Made by a program: the position numbers and the translations under genes. From assembly GCF_014199525.1 (NCBI RefSeq), contig NZ_JACHNU010000004.1:186001-250000 (forward strand): a stretch of 64,000 nt of DNA. Reading direction: 5' to 3'. Positions within the stretch are counted from its first letter, which is position 1; the number at the start of each line of letters is the position of its first letter. The notes beneath the pieces are model-generated. The model had not been told where the DNA came from, ran no database searches, and worked only from the letters and a program-made list of their open reading frames with translations. This document shows positions 17,248 to 25,825 of this stretch, piece by piece. Source of the stretch: Conexibacter arvalis (GTDB lineage: Bacteria; Actinomycetota; Thermoleophilia; Solirubrobacterales; Solirubrobacteraceae).

Positions 17248-20200
17248 TCAGCGCCGCAGCAATGGCTTGGCGACGATCCGCGTCCTGTTGCGGGCGCCGT
17301 CGGTCGCGGTGACCGTCAGCGTGACCCGGAGCGATCGCGCCCGCGCCAGCTTCCGTCTCACCGCCGGGCGGAGCTTGAGGCGCACCGTCCCGGTCTTGCG
17401 TGCGGCCAGTCTGCGGATCCCTGCCGAGGAGAGTCGGAACGTCCCCCGGCGCGCTCTCGTCAGCCCCAGCCTGCGCGCCGTCGCCGCGGGCAGCGTCACC
17501 GTCGCGGCCACCCGCGTCGCCTCGTCGAAGCGGACCTTCACCGGCATCCCGGCGCGGCTGCGCAGCGCCGTCAGCGCCTTGCGCTTGGGCGGAGCCGGCT
17601 TCAGCAACGACCGCGGCTTGCGCGTGTCGGCTCTCGGCCGCGGTCTGGGCTCGGGCTCGAGCTCCAGCTCCGGCTGTCTCGGCTGCTCCTCCGGTCTTCT
17701 CGGCTCCTCGGGTCTTCTCGGCTCCTCGGGCTCTCTCTCGACGCTCGCCGTGCCGTGGATGCCGAACTCGGCGAGGTCCATGAATCTCTCGCCGGCGTCG
17801 CCCGGGTTGCTGCGCTGCGGGCTCAGCATCGTGATGCGGACGTATCTGACCGCGGCGGTCGTGCCGGCCGCCGGCGTCAGGGTGTGCAGTCTGTGGTTGG
17901 GCCGGTCGGCGCGGTGGAACGTGCCGGTCACCGAGGTTCTGAACTGCCGCGTGTCGTCCGCGGTCTCGATCCGGAACGAGCCGAGCGACGCCGTGTCGTC
18001 GTCGCCGCAGATCGCGCCCGGGTCGAGCTGGAACGTGCCGACGTCGACCGCCCGCGGGAGCATCAGCTCGATCGTGCGCGGCCCGGGCGCCGAGTCTGGG
18101 AACTCGTCGTCGTCGTCGCTGACGACCCCATCCCACTGCGGCGAGTAGCTGGCCCAGCCGTTGTGGAGCGTCCCGTCGATCGCGTTCTCCGCCGCGCACG
18201 GCTGGCCGAAGTCGGGGTCGACGCCGGCGAGCACCGCGGTGCCGCCCGACGCGAGCGCCCAGTTGCGGCGCAGTTGGACATCGCGGGTCGACGAGCCGTC
18301 GCCGGCGACGGTGAACGGCCTGGTGTCGGCGATGTCGTAGCCGGCGAGCGTGACGCGCAGCCGCGGGTAGGTCGTGCCGGCTCTCGCGGTCAGCGACCAG
18401 CTGCCGTCGGCGCCGGTGGTCACCTCCGGCGCGCCCGGCCCGGGCAGCGCGACCGTCGCGCCGGCCAGCGGCGCCCCGGTCTGCTCGTCCGTCACGGTCC
18501 CGCGCAGCGTCACCGACGCGCCGGCCGGCGGCTCCAGCTCGAAATCGGCCAGCGGCGCGGGGTCGGCGGCGTCGCTCGTCGCCGCGAAATAGCCCATTCC
18601 GCGTCTCGCGAACACCTGCCAGATCAGGTCGCGGTCGACGCGTGCGTTCATCGTCGCGTCGTATCTGAGGATCGCGTCGCGGGCGTCGAGGAAGGTCGGC
18701 TCGGCGGGCGTGATGCGCATCCCCTCGGTGACCAGCTCGCGGGCGCGTCGGACCCCGTCGACGTCACCGTGGCGTCTGATCAGCTCCGTGCGCAGGTCCC
18801 ACAGCGTCTGCGACCAGATCTCGCCGTCGGCGTGTACCTGCGCGCCGAGCGCCTCGCCATCCTGCACGGACCGCCACACGCTGCCGTAGTCGGCATAGGT
18901 GAATCCGCCTCGGGCGCATCGGGGCGCGGTCGAGCCGACCGGGCAGTCGAGCGCCGAGTAGCGCAGCGTGCTCTCGCCCGCCCCGAGATAGGCGGCGAGC
19001 ACCACCTCGCCGTCGACCTCGGGATCATCGGCCTGCAGTCGCGCCTCGGGGTCGTCCCCGACGAGGAAGTCCATCGCGTACCAGTCGCTCCATGCCTCGC
19101 CCATCGCGCCGCCCTGCGGGCTCGTCAGCGCTCCTTCGCGGGTCGCGGTGTCGATCACGAGGCGGTTCGAGAGGCCGTGGGCGTACTCGTGGTAGACAAC
19201 CGAGGCGTCGTCGCCGGCGTTGGCCGCGACGGGGCTGTCGAACAGATACAGCTGCATCACGGGCGACTCGCCGTCGGGCGGTGTCGACATGTTCGCGTTG
19301 TTGCGGTGGTATCTGTCGGGCACCCCGCCGTCGGTCACGGCGCCGTCGCTGGTCTCGACGAAGACGCCGTCGCCCCTTCCGGCGTCGTCCCAGCGGAAGT
19401 TGCCCGATGCCTCGTCGAACCCGATCGGCTGCTCGCGCAGGTGCTCGGCGAAGGTGTTGACGAACCAGAACGCCTGCACCGCATTCTGCTCGCGATTGGC
19501 GATGACGCTGTCGGCGTCGCCCAGTCTCCACGCGCACGGGAACGCCGGCAGGCATCTCGGGTCGCCGGCCGCCTCGAAGGTATACGCCCATGCCGGGTCC
19601 GCCGGCGTGCCCGTGTTCGACTCGACCTGGTCCGCTGGCTCGGGCAGGTCGTCGTCGCCGTACGGCGAGTCGTCGTCGTGGACGTCCGAGTAGACCCACG
19701 CGTTGTTCCCCAGCAGCATCGACCCGTCGTAGACCCAGTCGCCCCCGAACGGCTGCGGTCTCTGGATGTGGCCGTCGTTGCCGGAGATCGCAGGCGAGGG
19801 GCTGTAACTCCAGACGTCGCCGCTCGCCGCCCAGCGCACCATGTTGTCGCGCTTCAGGACCTCACCGTCCGCCGCGTCGATCAGGTAGCTGTAGACGTGC
19901 GTGCTGTCGACGCGCACGCGAACGTGCCAGGCGAGGCGGTTCCCGCCGACGGCCGGGTGGATGACGAGGCTCGCGATCGAGTCGTCGGCAAACCGGGTCG
20001 TCCGGCGCGCGCCGCCGTCGCTGCGGGTGACCGACGGCGTGGCAGCGGTCGCGCCGGCGTCGGCGCGGGCGCGTCCGAGCGCCGCGCTGGCGGAGAGCGA
20101 CGGCGTGACGCGCTCCACCGAGGCGTCGGCGAGCGGCGGGCCCTGCACGTCGATCAGACGCCCGTCCGGCGCGACGTGCGCGCGCAGCCCAGCGCCGGTC

Positions 20201-20676
20201 ACCGGGATCCCGCGGTGTCGTTGGGTCCACCGCAGGACGCGGATGCCCGCGGGCGTGATCGAGTCGTCAGGCGCTCCGAGCGCGGCGATGTCGTCGTCGG
20301 CGAGGCCGAACAGTCCGCGCCGCTCCCGGACCCAGTTCAGCGCGATCTCGACTGGCGGTGCGCTGCTGCGCCCGGTCAGCGCGCCGTCGGTCCGGCCGAT
20401 GACGCGCGGCGTGCGCGTCACCGGGTCGAGCTCGACCACCGCGTGGCGGCCGAGCGACCGCGCGACCGATCTCGCCGCCCGCTCGCGCACGGCCGGGGTC
20501 GGAGCCGGCGCGGCGACCGCGCTGTCGCGCGCGTCGAACGTGGGGCGCCCCTCCCGCTGCTGCGGCGCCCCGATCGCGCCCGCGGTCGCGGGCAGGAGCG
20601 CCGCGGCGGCGACGCCGGCCAGCGACGCGGCGAGCAGGGGCGAGCCGGTGCTGAGGGCGCGGCGAAGCGGTGGCAC
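17248..20676 (-). CDS. Secreted M36 (fungalysin-type) metallopeptidase, multidomain
   Basis: About 1142 residues. A signal peptide (LLAASLAGVAAAALLPATAGA) is followed by an FTP-type propeptide region, then the M36 catalytic domain with the zinc motif VVYHEYAHGLSNRL (HExxH) and the third ligand region GGAMGEAWSDWYA. A carboxypeptidase-regulatory-like beta domain (GTVTDEQTGAPLAGATV) and a discoidin/F5-8C-like segment (ALASGGTAVLAG ... CAAENAIDGTLHNGW) follow. Then comes a Glu/Pro/Arg-rich linker and a C-terminal basic domain with repeats of the LPAATARRLGL / LRPAVRRKLARARSLRVTL type. The GTG at 20676 has AAGGAAG at a good distance. In-frame upstream codons lack this. It should degrade extracellular protein. 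The C-terminal part may bind the cell surface (inference). Confidence 0.88.
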   Translation of the reverse strand: MPPLRRALSTGSPLLAASLAGVAAAALLPATAGAIGAPQQREGRPTFDARDSAVAAPAPTPAVRERAARSVARSLGRHAVVELDPVTRTPRVIGRTDGALTGRSSAPPVEIALNWVRERRGLFGLADDDIAALGAPDDSITPAGIRVLRWTQRHRGIPVTGAGLRAHVAPDGRLIDVQGPPLADASVERVTPSLSASAALGRARADAGATAATPSVTRSDGGARRTTRFADDSIASLVIHPAVGGNRLAWHVRVRVDSTHVYSYLIDAADGEVLKRDNMVRWAASGDVWSYSPSPAISGNDGHIQRPQPFGGDWVYDGSMLLGNNAWVYSDVHDDDSPYGDDDLPEPADQVESNTGTPADPAWAYTFEAAGDPRCLPAFPCAWRLGDADSVIANREQNAVQAFWFVNTFAEHLREQPIGFDEASGNFRWDDAGRGDGVFVETSDGAVTDGGVPDRYHRNNANMSTPPDGESPVMQLYLFDSPVAANAGDDASVVYHEYAHGLSNRLVIDTATREGALTSPQGGAMGEAWSDWYAMDFLVGDDPEARLQADDPEVDGEVVLAAYLGAGESTLRYSALDCPVGSTAPRCARGGFTYADYGSVWRSVQDGEALGAQVHADGEIWSQTLWDLRTELIRRHGDVDGVRRARELVTEGMRITPAEPTFLDARDAILRYDATMNARVDRDLIWQVFARRGMGYFAATSDAADPAPLADFELEPPAGASVTLRGTVTDEQTGAPLAGATVALPGPGAPEVTTGADGSWSLTARAGTTYPRLRVTLAGYDIADTRPFTVAGDGSSTRDVQLRRNWALASGGTAVLAGVDPDFGQPCAAENAIDGTLHNGWASYSPQWDGVVSDDDDEFPDSAPGPRTIELMLPRAVDVGTFQLDPGAICGDDDTASLGSFRIETADDTRQFRTSVTGTFHRADRPNHRLHTLTPAAGTTAAVRYVRITMLSPQRSNPGDAGERFMDLAEFGIHGTASVEREPEEPRRPEEPRRPEEQPRQPELELEPEPRPRPRADTRKPRSLLKPAPPKRKALTALRSRAGMPVKVRFDEATRVAATVTLPAATARRLGLTRARRGTFRLSSAGIRRLAARKTGTVRLKLRPAVRRKLARARSLRVTLTVTATDGARNRTRIVAKPLLRR

Positions 20677-20866
20677 GAGGGGGGACTTCCTTGTCTGACG
20701 GCGGGACGAGGGCGCTTTGCCGACAGGATCGGCAGGGGCTGCCCGTGCTGTAGCGATCGGATCATCGCGTGTCAGCCGGACGACGCCTGGCGCGCGGGCG
20801 ATCGTTCGCGTGCTGACGTCCGAGCGGAGACTAGACTGTGTCGTTCCCTTCCACAGGGACTGCTCT

Positions 20867-22024
20867 GTGAACAGCGAGAACACCGCCCAGACTGAGGGGC
20901 CGTCGGGCTACCCGACAGCCGCCCCGCTGGAGTTCCGTCACGTCGGCAAGCGCTACCCGGGCGCCTCCAGAGCCGCGATCGAGGATCTCTCGTTCGCGGT
21001 CCCCGCCGGGGAGATCTGCGTCCTCGTCGGCCCGTCCGGCTGCGGCAAGACGACCGCGATGCGGCTCGTCAACCGCATGATCGACCTGACCTCCGGCGAC
21101 ATCCTGCTCGACGGCGTCAGCGTCGCCGCGCGCAAGCCCGCCGAGCTGCGGCGCGAGATCGGCTACGTGATCCAGCAGATCGGCCTCTTCCCCCACCAGA
21201 CGATCGCGCAGAACATCGCGACCGTGCCGAAGCTGCTCGGCTGGGACAGGCAGCGGACCGCCGCGCGGATCGACGAGCTGCTGGAGCTGGTCGGGCTCCC
21301 GGCGGAGATGGGCGCCCGCTACCCGGGCGAGCTGTCCGGCGGTCAGCGCCAGCGCGTCGGCGTCGCCCGCGCGCTCGCCGCCGACCCGCCGCTGATGCTG
21401 ATGGACGAGCCGTTCGGCGCGATCGACCCGATCAACCGCGAACGGCTCCAGAACGAGTTCCTGCGCCTCCAGCGCGAGATCCGCAAGACGATCGTCTTCG
21501 TCACCCACGACATCGACGAGGCGATCAAGATGGGCGATCGGATCGCCGTCATGCGCGAGGGCGGCCGGCTCGCCCAGTACGCGACCCCCGACGAGCTGCT
21601 CGCCGAGCCGGCGGACGAGTTCGTCGCCTCGTTCGTCGGCGCCGACCGCGGCCTCAAGCGGCTGACGCTCAGCAGACTCGACGACATATCCCTGATCGAC
21701 GGCGCCGCCGCCCACGTCGGCGACGACGCCGACGCCGCGCGGGCGCTCGCCGACCGCCAGCAGACCGACGAGCTGGTCGTCGTCGACGGCGGCGAGGTGC
21801 CGATCGGCCGGCTGCCGGTCGAGCGCCTCAACGGCCAGCCGGTCTCGCAGACCGACGTCGAGCCGCTCGTCGCGACCGCCCGCCGCGAGACCTCCCTGCG
21901 CGACGCGCTCTCGCTCGTCGTCGCCGACGGCAACCGCCCGCTCGTCGTCGTCGAGGACGACGGCCGCCTCGCCGGCCTCGTCTCGCTCGAGCTGATCAGC
22001 GACGCCCTCCGCCCGCCGGGGTGA
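20867..22024 (+). CDS. ABC transporter ATPase, osmoprotectant (glycine betaine/choline) type
   Basis: 385 residues, OpuCA/ProV-like. Walker A GPSGCGKTT, Q-loop VIQQIGLFPHQT, signature LSGGQRQRVG, Walker B LMLMDEPFGAIDP and switch His in FVTHD are all present. The C-terminal ~130 residues resemble the CBS-domain region by which related ATPases sense ionic strength (DELVVVDGGEVPIGRL, NRPLVVVEDDGRLAGLV). GTG 20867 is chosen: AGGGAC lies about 9 nt upstream and TAGACT (20832-20837) gives the promoter. It overlaps the first permease gene by 4 bp (GTGA). Confidence 0.92.
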   Translation: MNSENTAQTEGPSGYPTAAPLEFRHVGKRYPGASRAAIEDLSFAVPAGEICVLVGPSGCGKTTAMRLVNRMIDLTSGDILLDGVSVAARKPAELRREIGYVIQQIGLFPHQTIAQNIATVPKLLGWDRQRTAARIDELLELVGLPAEMGARYPGELSGGQRQRVGVARALAADPPLMLMDEPFGAIDPINRERLQNEFLRLQREIRKTIVFVTHDIDEAIKMGDRIAVMREGGRLAQYATPDELLAEPADEFVASFVGADRGLKRLTLSRLDDISLIDGAAAHVGDDADAARALADRQQTDELVVVDGGEVPIGRLPVERLNGQPVSQTDVEPLVATARRETSLRDALSLVVADGNRPLVVVEDDGRLAGLVSLELISDALRPPG

Positions 22025-22767
22025 CGAGCGCCGTGTCACTCGCGCTCTCAGCGCCCTTCGCCCAGGCCGAGCCGGTCATCCCGGAGTTCGGCAGAGGCAG
22101 CTCCTGCGTGCGCGACAACGGCCTCTTCTGCTGGAGCTGGGTGCAGGACAACTGGTCGGGCACGCTCCAGCCGGCGCTGCTGGAGCACATCGCGCTGACG
22201 CTGATCGCGGTGCTGATCGGCTCCGCGATCGCCTTCACGCTCGCGCTCGCCGCCCACAAGCGCGGCTGGCTGGCGACGCCGGTCGTCGTCGCCACCGGAT
22301 TCCTCTACACGATCCCGAGCCTCGCGCTCTTCCAGCTGCTCGTGCCGATCACGGGCCTGACGCGCACCACCGCCGAGATCGCGCTCGTCTCCTACACGCT
22401 GCTGATCCTCTTCCGCAACATGCTCGCCGGCCTCTCCGGCGTGCCGGCCGAGGTCAGAGACGCCGCGATCGGGATGGGCATGACGCCCCGCCAGCTGCTG
22501 TGGAAGGTCGAGCTGCCGTTGGCGCTGCCGGCGATCGTCGCCGGCCTGCGGATCGCGACCGTGACCGTCATCAGCCTCGCGACCGTCGCCGTCTTCGTCA
22601 TCAACGAGGGCCTCGGCGCGCCGATCTACAGCGCGCTGCAGCAGACCTTCAAGACCGAGCTGATCGCCGCCGGCGCGCTGTGCGTCGCGCTCGCGCTGGT
22701 CGCCGACGCGCTGCTGGTGTTGCTGCAGCGCGCCCTCTCCCCCTGGACCCGGACGGCGCGCTCGTGA
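22021..22767 (+). CDS. Osmoprotectant ABC permease 1
   Basis: 248-residue inner-membrane permease of the ProW/OpuCB type with an EAA-like loop (VPAEVRDAAIGMGMTPRQLLWKVELPLALPAI, positions about 140-171). A hydrophobic N-terminus carries two cysteines before the first core helix. The GTG start overlaps the ATPase stop and the TGA stop overlaps the next GTG, so all three membrane/ATPase genes are translationally coupled. Confidence 0.9.
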   Translation: MTSAVSLALSAPFAQAEPVIPEFGRGSSCVRDNGLFCWSWVQDNWSGTLQPALLEHIALTLIAVLIGSAIAFTLALAAHKRGWLATPVVVATGFLYTIPSLALFQLLVPITGLTRTTAEIALVSYTLLILFRNMLAGLSGVPAEVRDAAIGMGMTPRQLLWKVELPLALPAIVAGLRIATVTVISLATVAVFVINEGLGAPIYSALQQTFKTELIAAGALCVALALVADALLVLLQRALSPWTRTARS

Positions 22768-23456
22768 ACGACTTCCTCGACGCCTTCCAGTTCATCGGCG
22801 ACAACGCCTCGCTGCTGTGGCAGCTGACGCTCGACCACCTCGCGCTGACCGGCGCGGCGATGGGGATCGCGCTCGTGATCGCGATCCCGCTCGGCGTCTG
22901 GCTCGGCCATCTGCACCGCGGCTCGTTCGCCGCGATCAACATCTCCAACGTCGGCCGCGCGCTGCCGAGCCTCGCGCTGATCTCGATCGGCGTCGCGCTG
23001 CTCGGGATCGGCTTCGTCAACGTGATGGTCGCGCTCGTCGTGCTGGCCGTGCCGCCGATGCTGACGAACGCCTACGTGGCGGTCGACGGCGTCGACCGCG
23101 ACGCCGTCGAGGCGGCGCGCGGGATGGGCATGACGCCGATGGAGGTGCTGATGCGGGTCGAGCTGCCGCTCGCCCTGCCGCTGATCTTCGCGGGCATCCG
23201 CACGGCCGTGGTCTACGTGATCGCGACCGCGACGCTCGGGTCGGTCGCCGGGGCCAGCAGCCTCGGCGACATCATCGTCGACCAGGCGACGTACCGCCTG
23301 CCCGGGGTGCTCGGCGCCGCGATCTGCGTCGCCGCGCTCGCCCTGGTCGCCGAGCTGCTGTTCGCCGGGCTCCAGCGGGCGGTCACGCCGCGCGGGCTGC
23401 GCGAGCGCCACCGCGCCGGAGCGGCCGTCGGGCCGGCGACGACGACGGAGACGTAG
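22764..23456 (+). CDS. Osmoprotectant ABC permease 2
   Basis: 230 residues, homologous to permease 1: the EAA-type loop VDRDAVEAARGMGMTPMEVL and the following LPLALPLIFAGIRTAV align with it. Two distinct permeases with one ATPase and one lipoprotein is the OpuC/OpuB arrangement. GTG 22764 overlaps the upstream stop. The 111-bp gap to the binding-protein gene contains the perfect palindrome GCTGCGATCGCAGC at 23462-23475. Confidence 0.9.
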   Translation: MNDFLDAFQFIGDNASLLWQLTLDHLALTGAAMGIALVIAIPLGVWLGHLHRGSFAAINISNVGRALPSLALISIGVALLGIGFVNVMVALVVLAVPPMLTNAYVAVDGVDRDAVEAARGMGMTPMEVLMRVELPLALPLIFAGIRTAVVYVIATATLGSVAGASSLGDIIVDQATYRLPGVLGAAICVAALALVAELLFAGLQRAVTPRGLRERHRAGAAVGPATTTET

Positions 23457-23461
23457 TGCTG

Positions 23462-23475
23462 GCTGCGATCGCAGC
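23462..23475. promoter_or_regulatory. 14-bp palindrome in the permease/binding-protein gap
   Basis: GCTGCGATCGCAGC is self-complementary. A second short stem (AGGAAC/GTTCCT around GTCCG, about 23498-23514) follows. These may stabilise or separate the binding-protein message, which is usually needed in excess, or bind a regulator. Confidence 0.3.
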
Positions 23476-23567
23476 GAGGTGCCGGACGGCACGAGGAGGA
23501 ACGTCCGGTTCCTGGGAGAGGGGGACGCTGGTGTGAAGGTATGCCGACAGAGAAAGGACGACTCAAC

Positions 23568-24533
23568 GTGAAGCAGGGAACGTTGCGCACGGTGCTCCTG
23601 GCGCTGGTCGCGCTCGTGCTCGCGGTCGGAGTGGCCGCGTGCGGAGACGACGACAACGACAGCGGCACGACCGCCGCCGCGGGCGGCGGGGCCGAGACGA
23701 CGTCGACCGCGCCCGGCGAGGGCAAGCCGGCGATCACGCTCGGCACGAAGAACTTCACCGAGCAGTTCGTGCTCGGCGAGCTGTACCGGCAGGGCCTCGA
23801 GGCGAGAGGGTTCACCGTCAACCTGAAGGAGAACATCGGCTCGACCGAGATCGCCGACAGAGCGCTGAGAAGCGGTCAGATCGACATGTATCCCGAGTAC
23901 ATCGGAATCTTCAACACGACCGTCGCCGGCGACACGAGAACCTACCCGGACGCCGAGGCCGCCTACGCGGCCGGCAAGGCCTACGCGGAGAGAAACGGCT
24001 TCACGCTGCTGCCGCTGACGCCGTTCGAGAACGTCGACGCGCTGGCGGTGACGCCCGAGTACTCGGAGAGAAACGGGCTCAGAAGCCTCGCCGACCTCAC
24101 GAAGGTGAGAGGGTTCCGCCTCGGCGCGGCGCCCGAGTTCCGCAACCGCCCGACCGGCCTGCCCGGTCTGGAGAGAGGCTACGGGATCACCGACGTGAGA
24201 TTCTCGCCGCTGACGATCGGCCTCCAGTACCAGGCGATCGACAACGGCAAGATCGACGTCGCGCAGGTCTTCACCACCGACGGCCAGCTCGTCGGCGGCA
24301 GATACGTCGTGCTGGAGGACCCGAAGAAGATATTCGGGATACAGAACGTCACCCCGGTCGTCTCCACCAGAGCGCTCGACGCGCAGGGCCAGGGCTTCCA
24401 GGAGACGGTCGACGCGATCAGCAGAGTGCTGACGACCGAGGCGATGCAGAGAATGAACGCCGCGGTCGACATCGACAAGCAGGACGCGGCCGAGGTCGCG
24501 AGACAGTACCTCGAGGCCAACGGCCTCCTGTAG
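23568..24533 (+). CDS. Osmoprotectant-binding lipoprotein (OpuCC/ProX-like)
   Basis: 321 residues. The lipobox LAVGVAACGDDD anchors the protein. A Thr/Gly/Glu-rich linker leads to the binding domain (TLGTKNFTEQFVLGELYRQ, then GSTEIADRALRSGQIDMYPEY), typical of glycine-betaine/choline-binding proteins. GTG 23568 is preferred to ATG 23541 because GAAAGGA lies about 10 nt upstream. Codon use is odd: by my count 15 of 20 arginines are AGA and two isoleucines are ATA, whereas the co-operonic ATPase and permeases mainly use CGC. Last gene of the operon, followed by a 12-bp-stem hairpin. Confidence 0.92.
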   Translation: MKQGTLRTVLLALVALVLAVGVAACGDDDNDSGTTAAAGGGAETTSTAPGEGKPAITLGTKNFTEQFVLGELYRQGLEARGFTVNLKENIGSTEIADRALRSGQIDMYPEYIGIFNTTVAGDTRTYPDAEAAYAAGKAYAERNGFTLLPLTPFENVDALAVTPEYSERNGLRSLADLTKVRGFRLGAAPEFRNRPTGLPGLERGYGITDVRFSPLTIGLQYQAIDNGKIDVAQVFTTDGQLVGGRYVVLEDPKKIFGIQNVTPVVSTRALDAQGQGFQETVDAISRVLTTEAMQRMNAAVDIDKQDAAEVARQYLEANGLL

Positions 24534-24544
24534 CGGGTGCGCCG

Positions 24545-24574
24545 ATGCCGTCCCGGGTAGCACCGGGACGGCAT
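24545..24574 (+). terminator. Hairpin after the osmoprotectant operon, overlapping the next start codon
   Basis: ATGCCGTCCCGG and CCGGGACGGCAT pair perfectly over 12 bp with a 6-nt loop. The 3' arm contains the AT of the ATG of the DUF72 gene (24573). There is no U-tract. TAGCAC in the loop region, 9 nt before that ATG, could be its own -10. Confidence 0.5.
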
Positions 24575-25307
24575 GCCTCCCGTCCACGTCGGCTGCTCGG
24601 GCTGGGTCTACAGAGATTGGCGCGGCGCCTTCTACCCGGAGGGCTGCCCGCAGTCGCGCTGGCTGCCCGCCTACGCCGAGCGGTTCGCGACCGTCGAGCT
24701 GAACTCGACCTTCTACCGCCTCGCGAGACCGGCCGCGGTCGCCAGATGGGTCGAGCAGACACCGCCGGGCTTCCTGTTCGCGGCGAAGGCGAGCCGCTAC
24801 CTGACCCACATGAAGCGGCTGACCGACCTGTCGCGCGGCGTCGAGCGCTACTACGACTCGATCGCGCCGCTGGTCGAGTCGGGCAAGCTCGGCCCGGTGA
24901 TCTGGCAGCTGCCCGAGAACTTCCACCGCGACGACGAGCGGCTCGCGTCCGCGCTGGAGGCGGTCGCTGCGCGCCCGCCGGGCCGGCACGCCTTCGAGTT
25001 CCGGCACGAGAGCTGGTTCGTCCCCGAGGTCGAGGCGCTGCTGCGCGACCACGGCGTCGCGCTCGTGATCGGCGACACGCCGCAGCGGCCCTTCCAGGCC
25101 GACTGGCTGACCGCCGGCTTCACGCTCGTCCGATTCCACCACGGCAGCAGAGGCCGGCGCGGCAACTACTCCGACGCCGAGCTGCGCGCCTGGGCGCGGC
25201 GGCTGCGCGGCTGGCGGCGGAAGGTCGAGGTCTTCGCCTACTTCAACAACGACTGGGAGGCGTTCGCGCCGAGAAACGCGGAGCGGCTGCGCGAGCTGGT
25301 CGGGTGA
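24573..25307 (+). CDS. DUF72 (YecE-like) family protein
   Basis: 244 residues, TIM-barrel-like DUF72 family of unknown function. Conserved segments are VGCSGWVYRDWRGAFYP (about 5-21), VELNSTFYRL (about 42-51), PVIWQLPENF (about 108-117), HAFEFRHESWF and FAYFNNDWEAFA near the C-terminus. The ATG is the only start that keeps the family N-terminus, yet it lies in the 3' arm of the preceding hairpin. This could limit translation of any read-through transcript. Not part of the transport system by function. Confidence 0.88.
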   Translation: MPPVHVGCSGWVYRDWRGAFYPEGCPQSRWLPAYAERFATVELNSTFYRLARPAAVARWVEQTPPGFLFAAKASRYLTHMKRLTDLSRGVERYYDSIAPLVESGKLGPVIWQLPENFHRDDERLASALEAVAARPPGRHAFEFRHESWFVPEVEALLRDHGVALVIGDTPQRPFQADWLTAGFTLVRFHHGSRGRRGNYSDAELRAWARRLRGWRRKVEVFAYFNNDWEAFAPRNAERLRELVG

Positions 25308-25369
25308 GCGCGTCGCAGCGCGGCGGGCTCGACGCCGCGGAAGCGCGACGTGACGGCGCCGGGCCTGCG

Positions 25370-25825
25370 CTACGCGCCGCTGGAGCCGAAGCCTCCGCTG
25401 CCGCGCTCGCTGTCGGGCAGCTCGTCGACCTCGACCGTCTGCGGCAGCTCGACGCGGATCACGACGAGCTGGGCGATGCGGTCGCCGACGGCGATCTCGC
25501 ACGGCTCGTCGCGGTCGGTGTTGAGCAGCAGCACGCGCAGCTCGCCACGGTAGCCGGCGTCGATCAGGCCCGGCGCGTTGACGAGCGCGATCCCTCTCTT
25601 GGCGGCGAGGCCGGAGCGCGGCAGCACGAGGCCGGCGTGGCCGTGCGGGATCGCGACGGCGATCCCGGTGCCGACCAGCGCGCGGGCGCCGGGCGCCAGC
25701 GTCAGCGCCTCGACGGCGTGGAGGTCGAGGCCGGCGTCGCCGTCGTAGGCGCGCCTGGGCAGGATCGCGTCGGGATGGAGCCGCTTCATCGGAAGCGGCG
25801 CCGTGGTCGCTGCGGTGGTGCTCAT
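25370..25825 (-). CDS. dut: dUTP diphosphatase
   Basis: 151-residue trimeric dUTPase that hydrolyses dUTP to dUMP. All five family motifs are visible: DAGLDLHA (1), [11 protein letters not shown] (2), [13 protein letters not shown] (3, catalytic Asp), RIAQLVV (4) and the C-terminal arm [10 protein letters not shown] (5). The ATG overlaps the hflX stop (ATGA), so it is the last gene of the miaA-dapF-dapL-hflX-dut strand block. Confidence 0.95.
   Translation of the reverse strand: MSTTAATTAPLPMKRLHPDAILPRRAYDGDAGLDLHAVEALTLAPGARALVGTGIAVAIPHGHAGLVLPRSGLAAKRGIALVNAPGLIDAGYRGELRVLLLNTDRDEPCEIAVGDRIAQLVVIRVELPQTVEVDELPDSERGSGGFGSSGA

Noticed and set aside
16957-20895. Long plus-strand frame opposite the M36 peptidase, and the minus-strand frame crossing the repeats (16955-18199)
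   Set aside because: Arg/Pro/Ala-rich shadow products without domains. The opposite or alternate frame holds a coherent secreted metallopeptidase.
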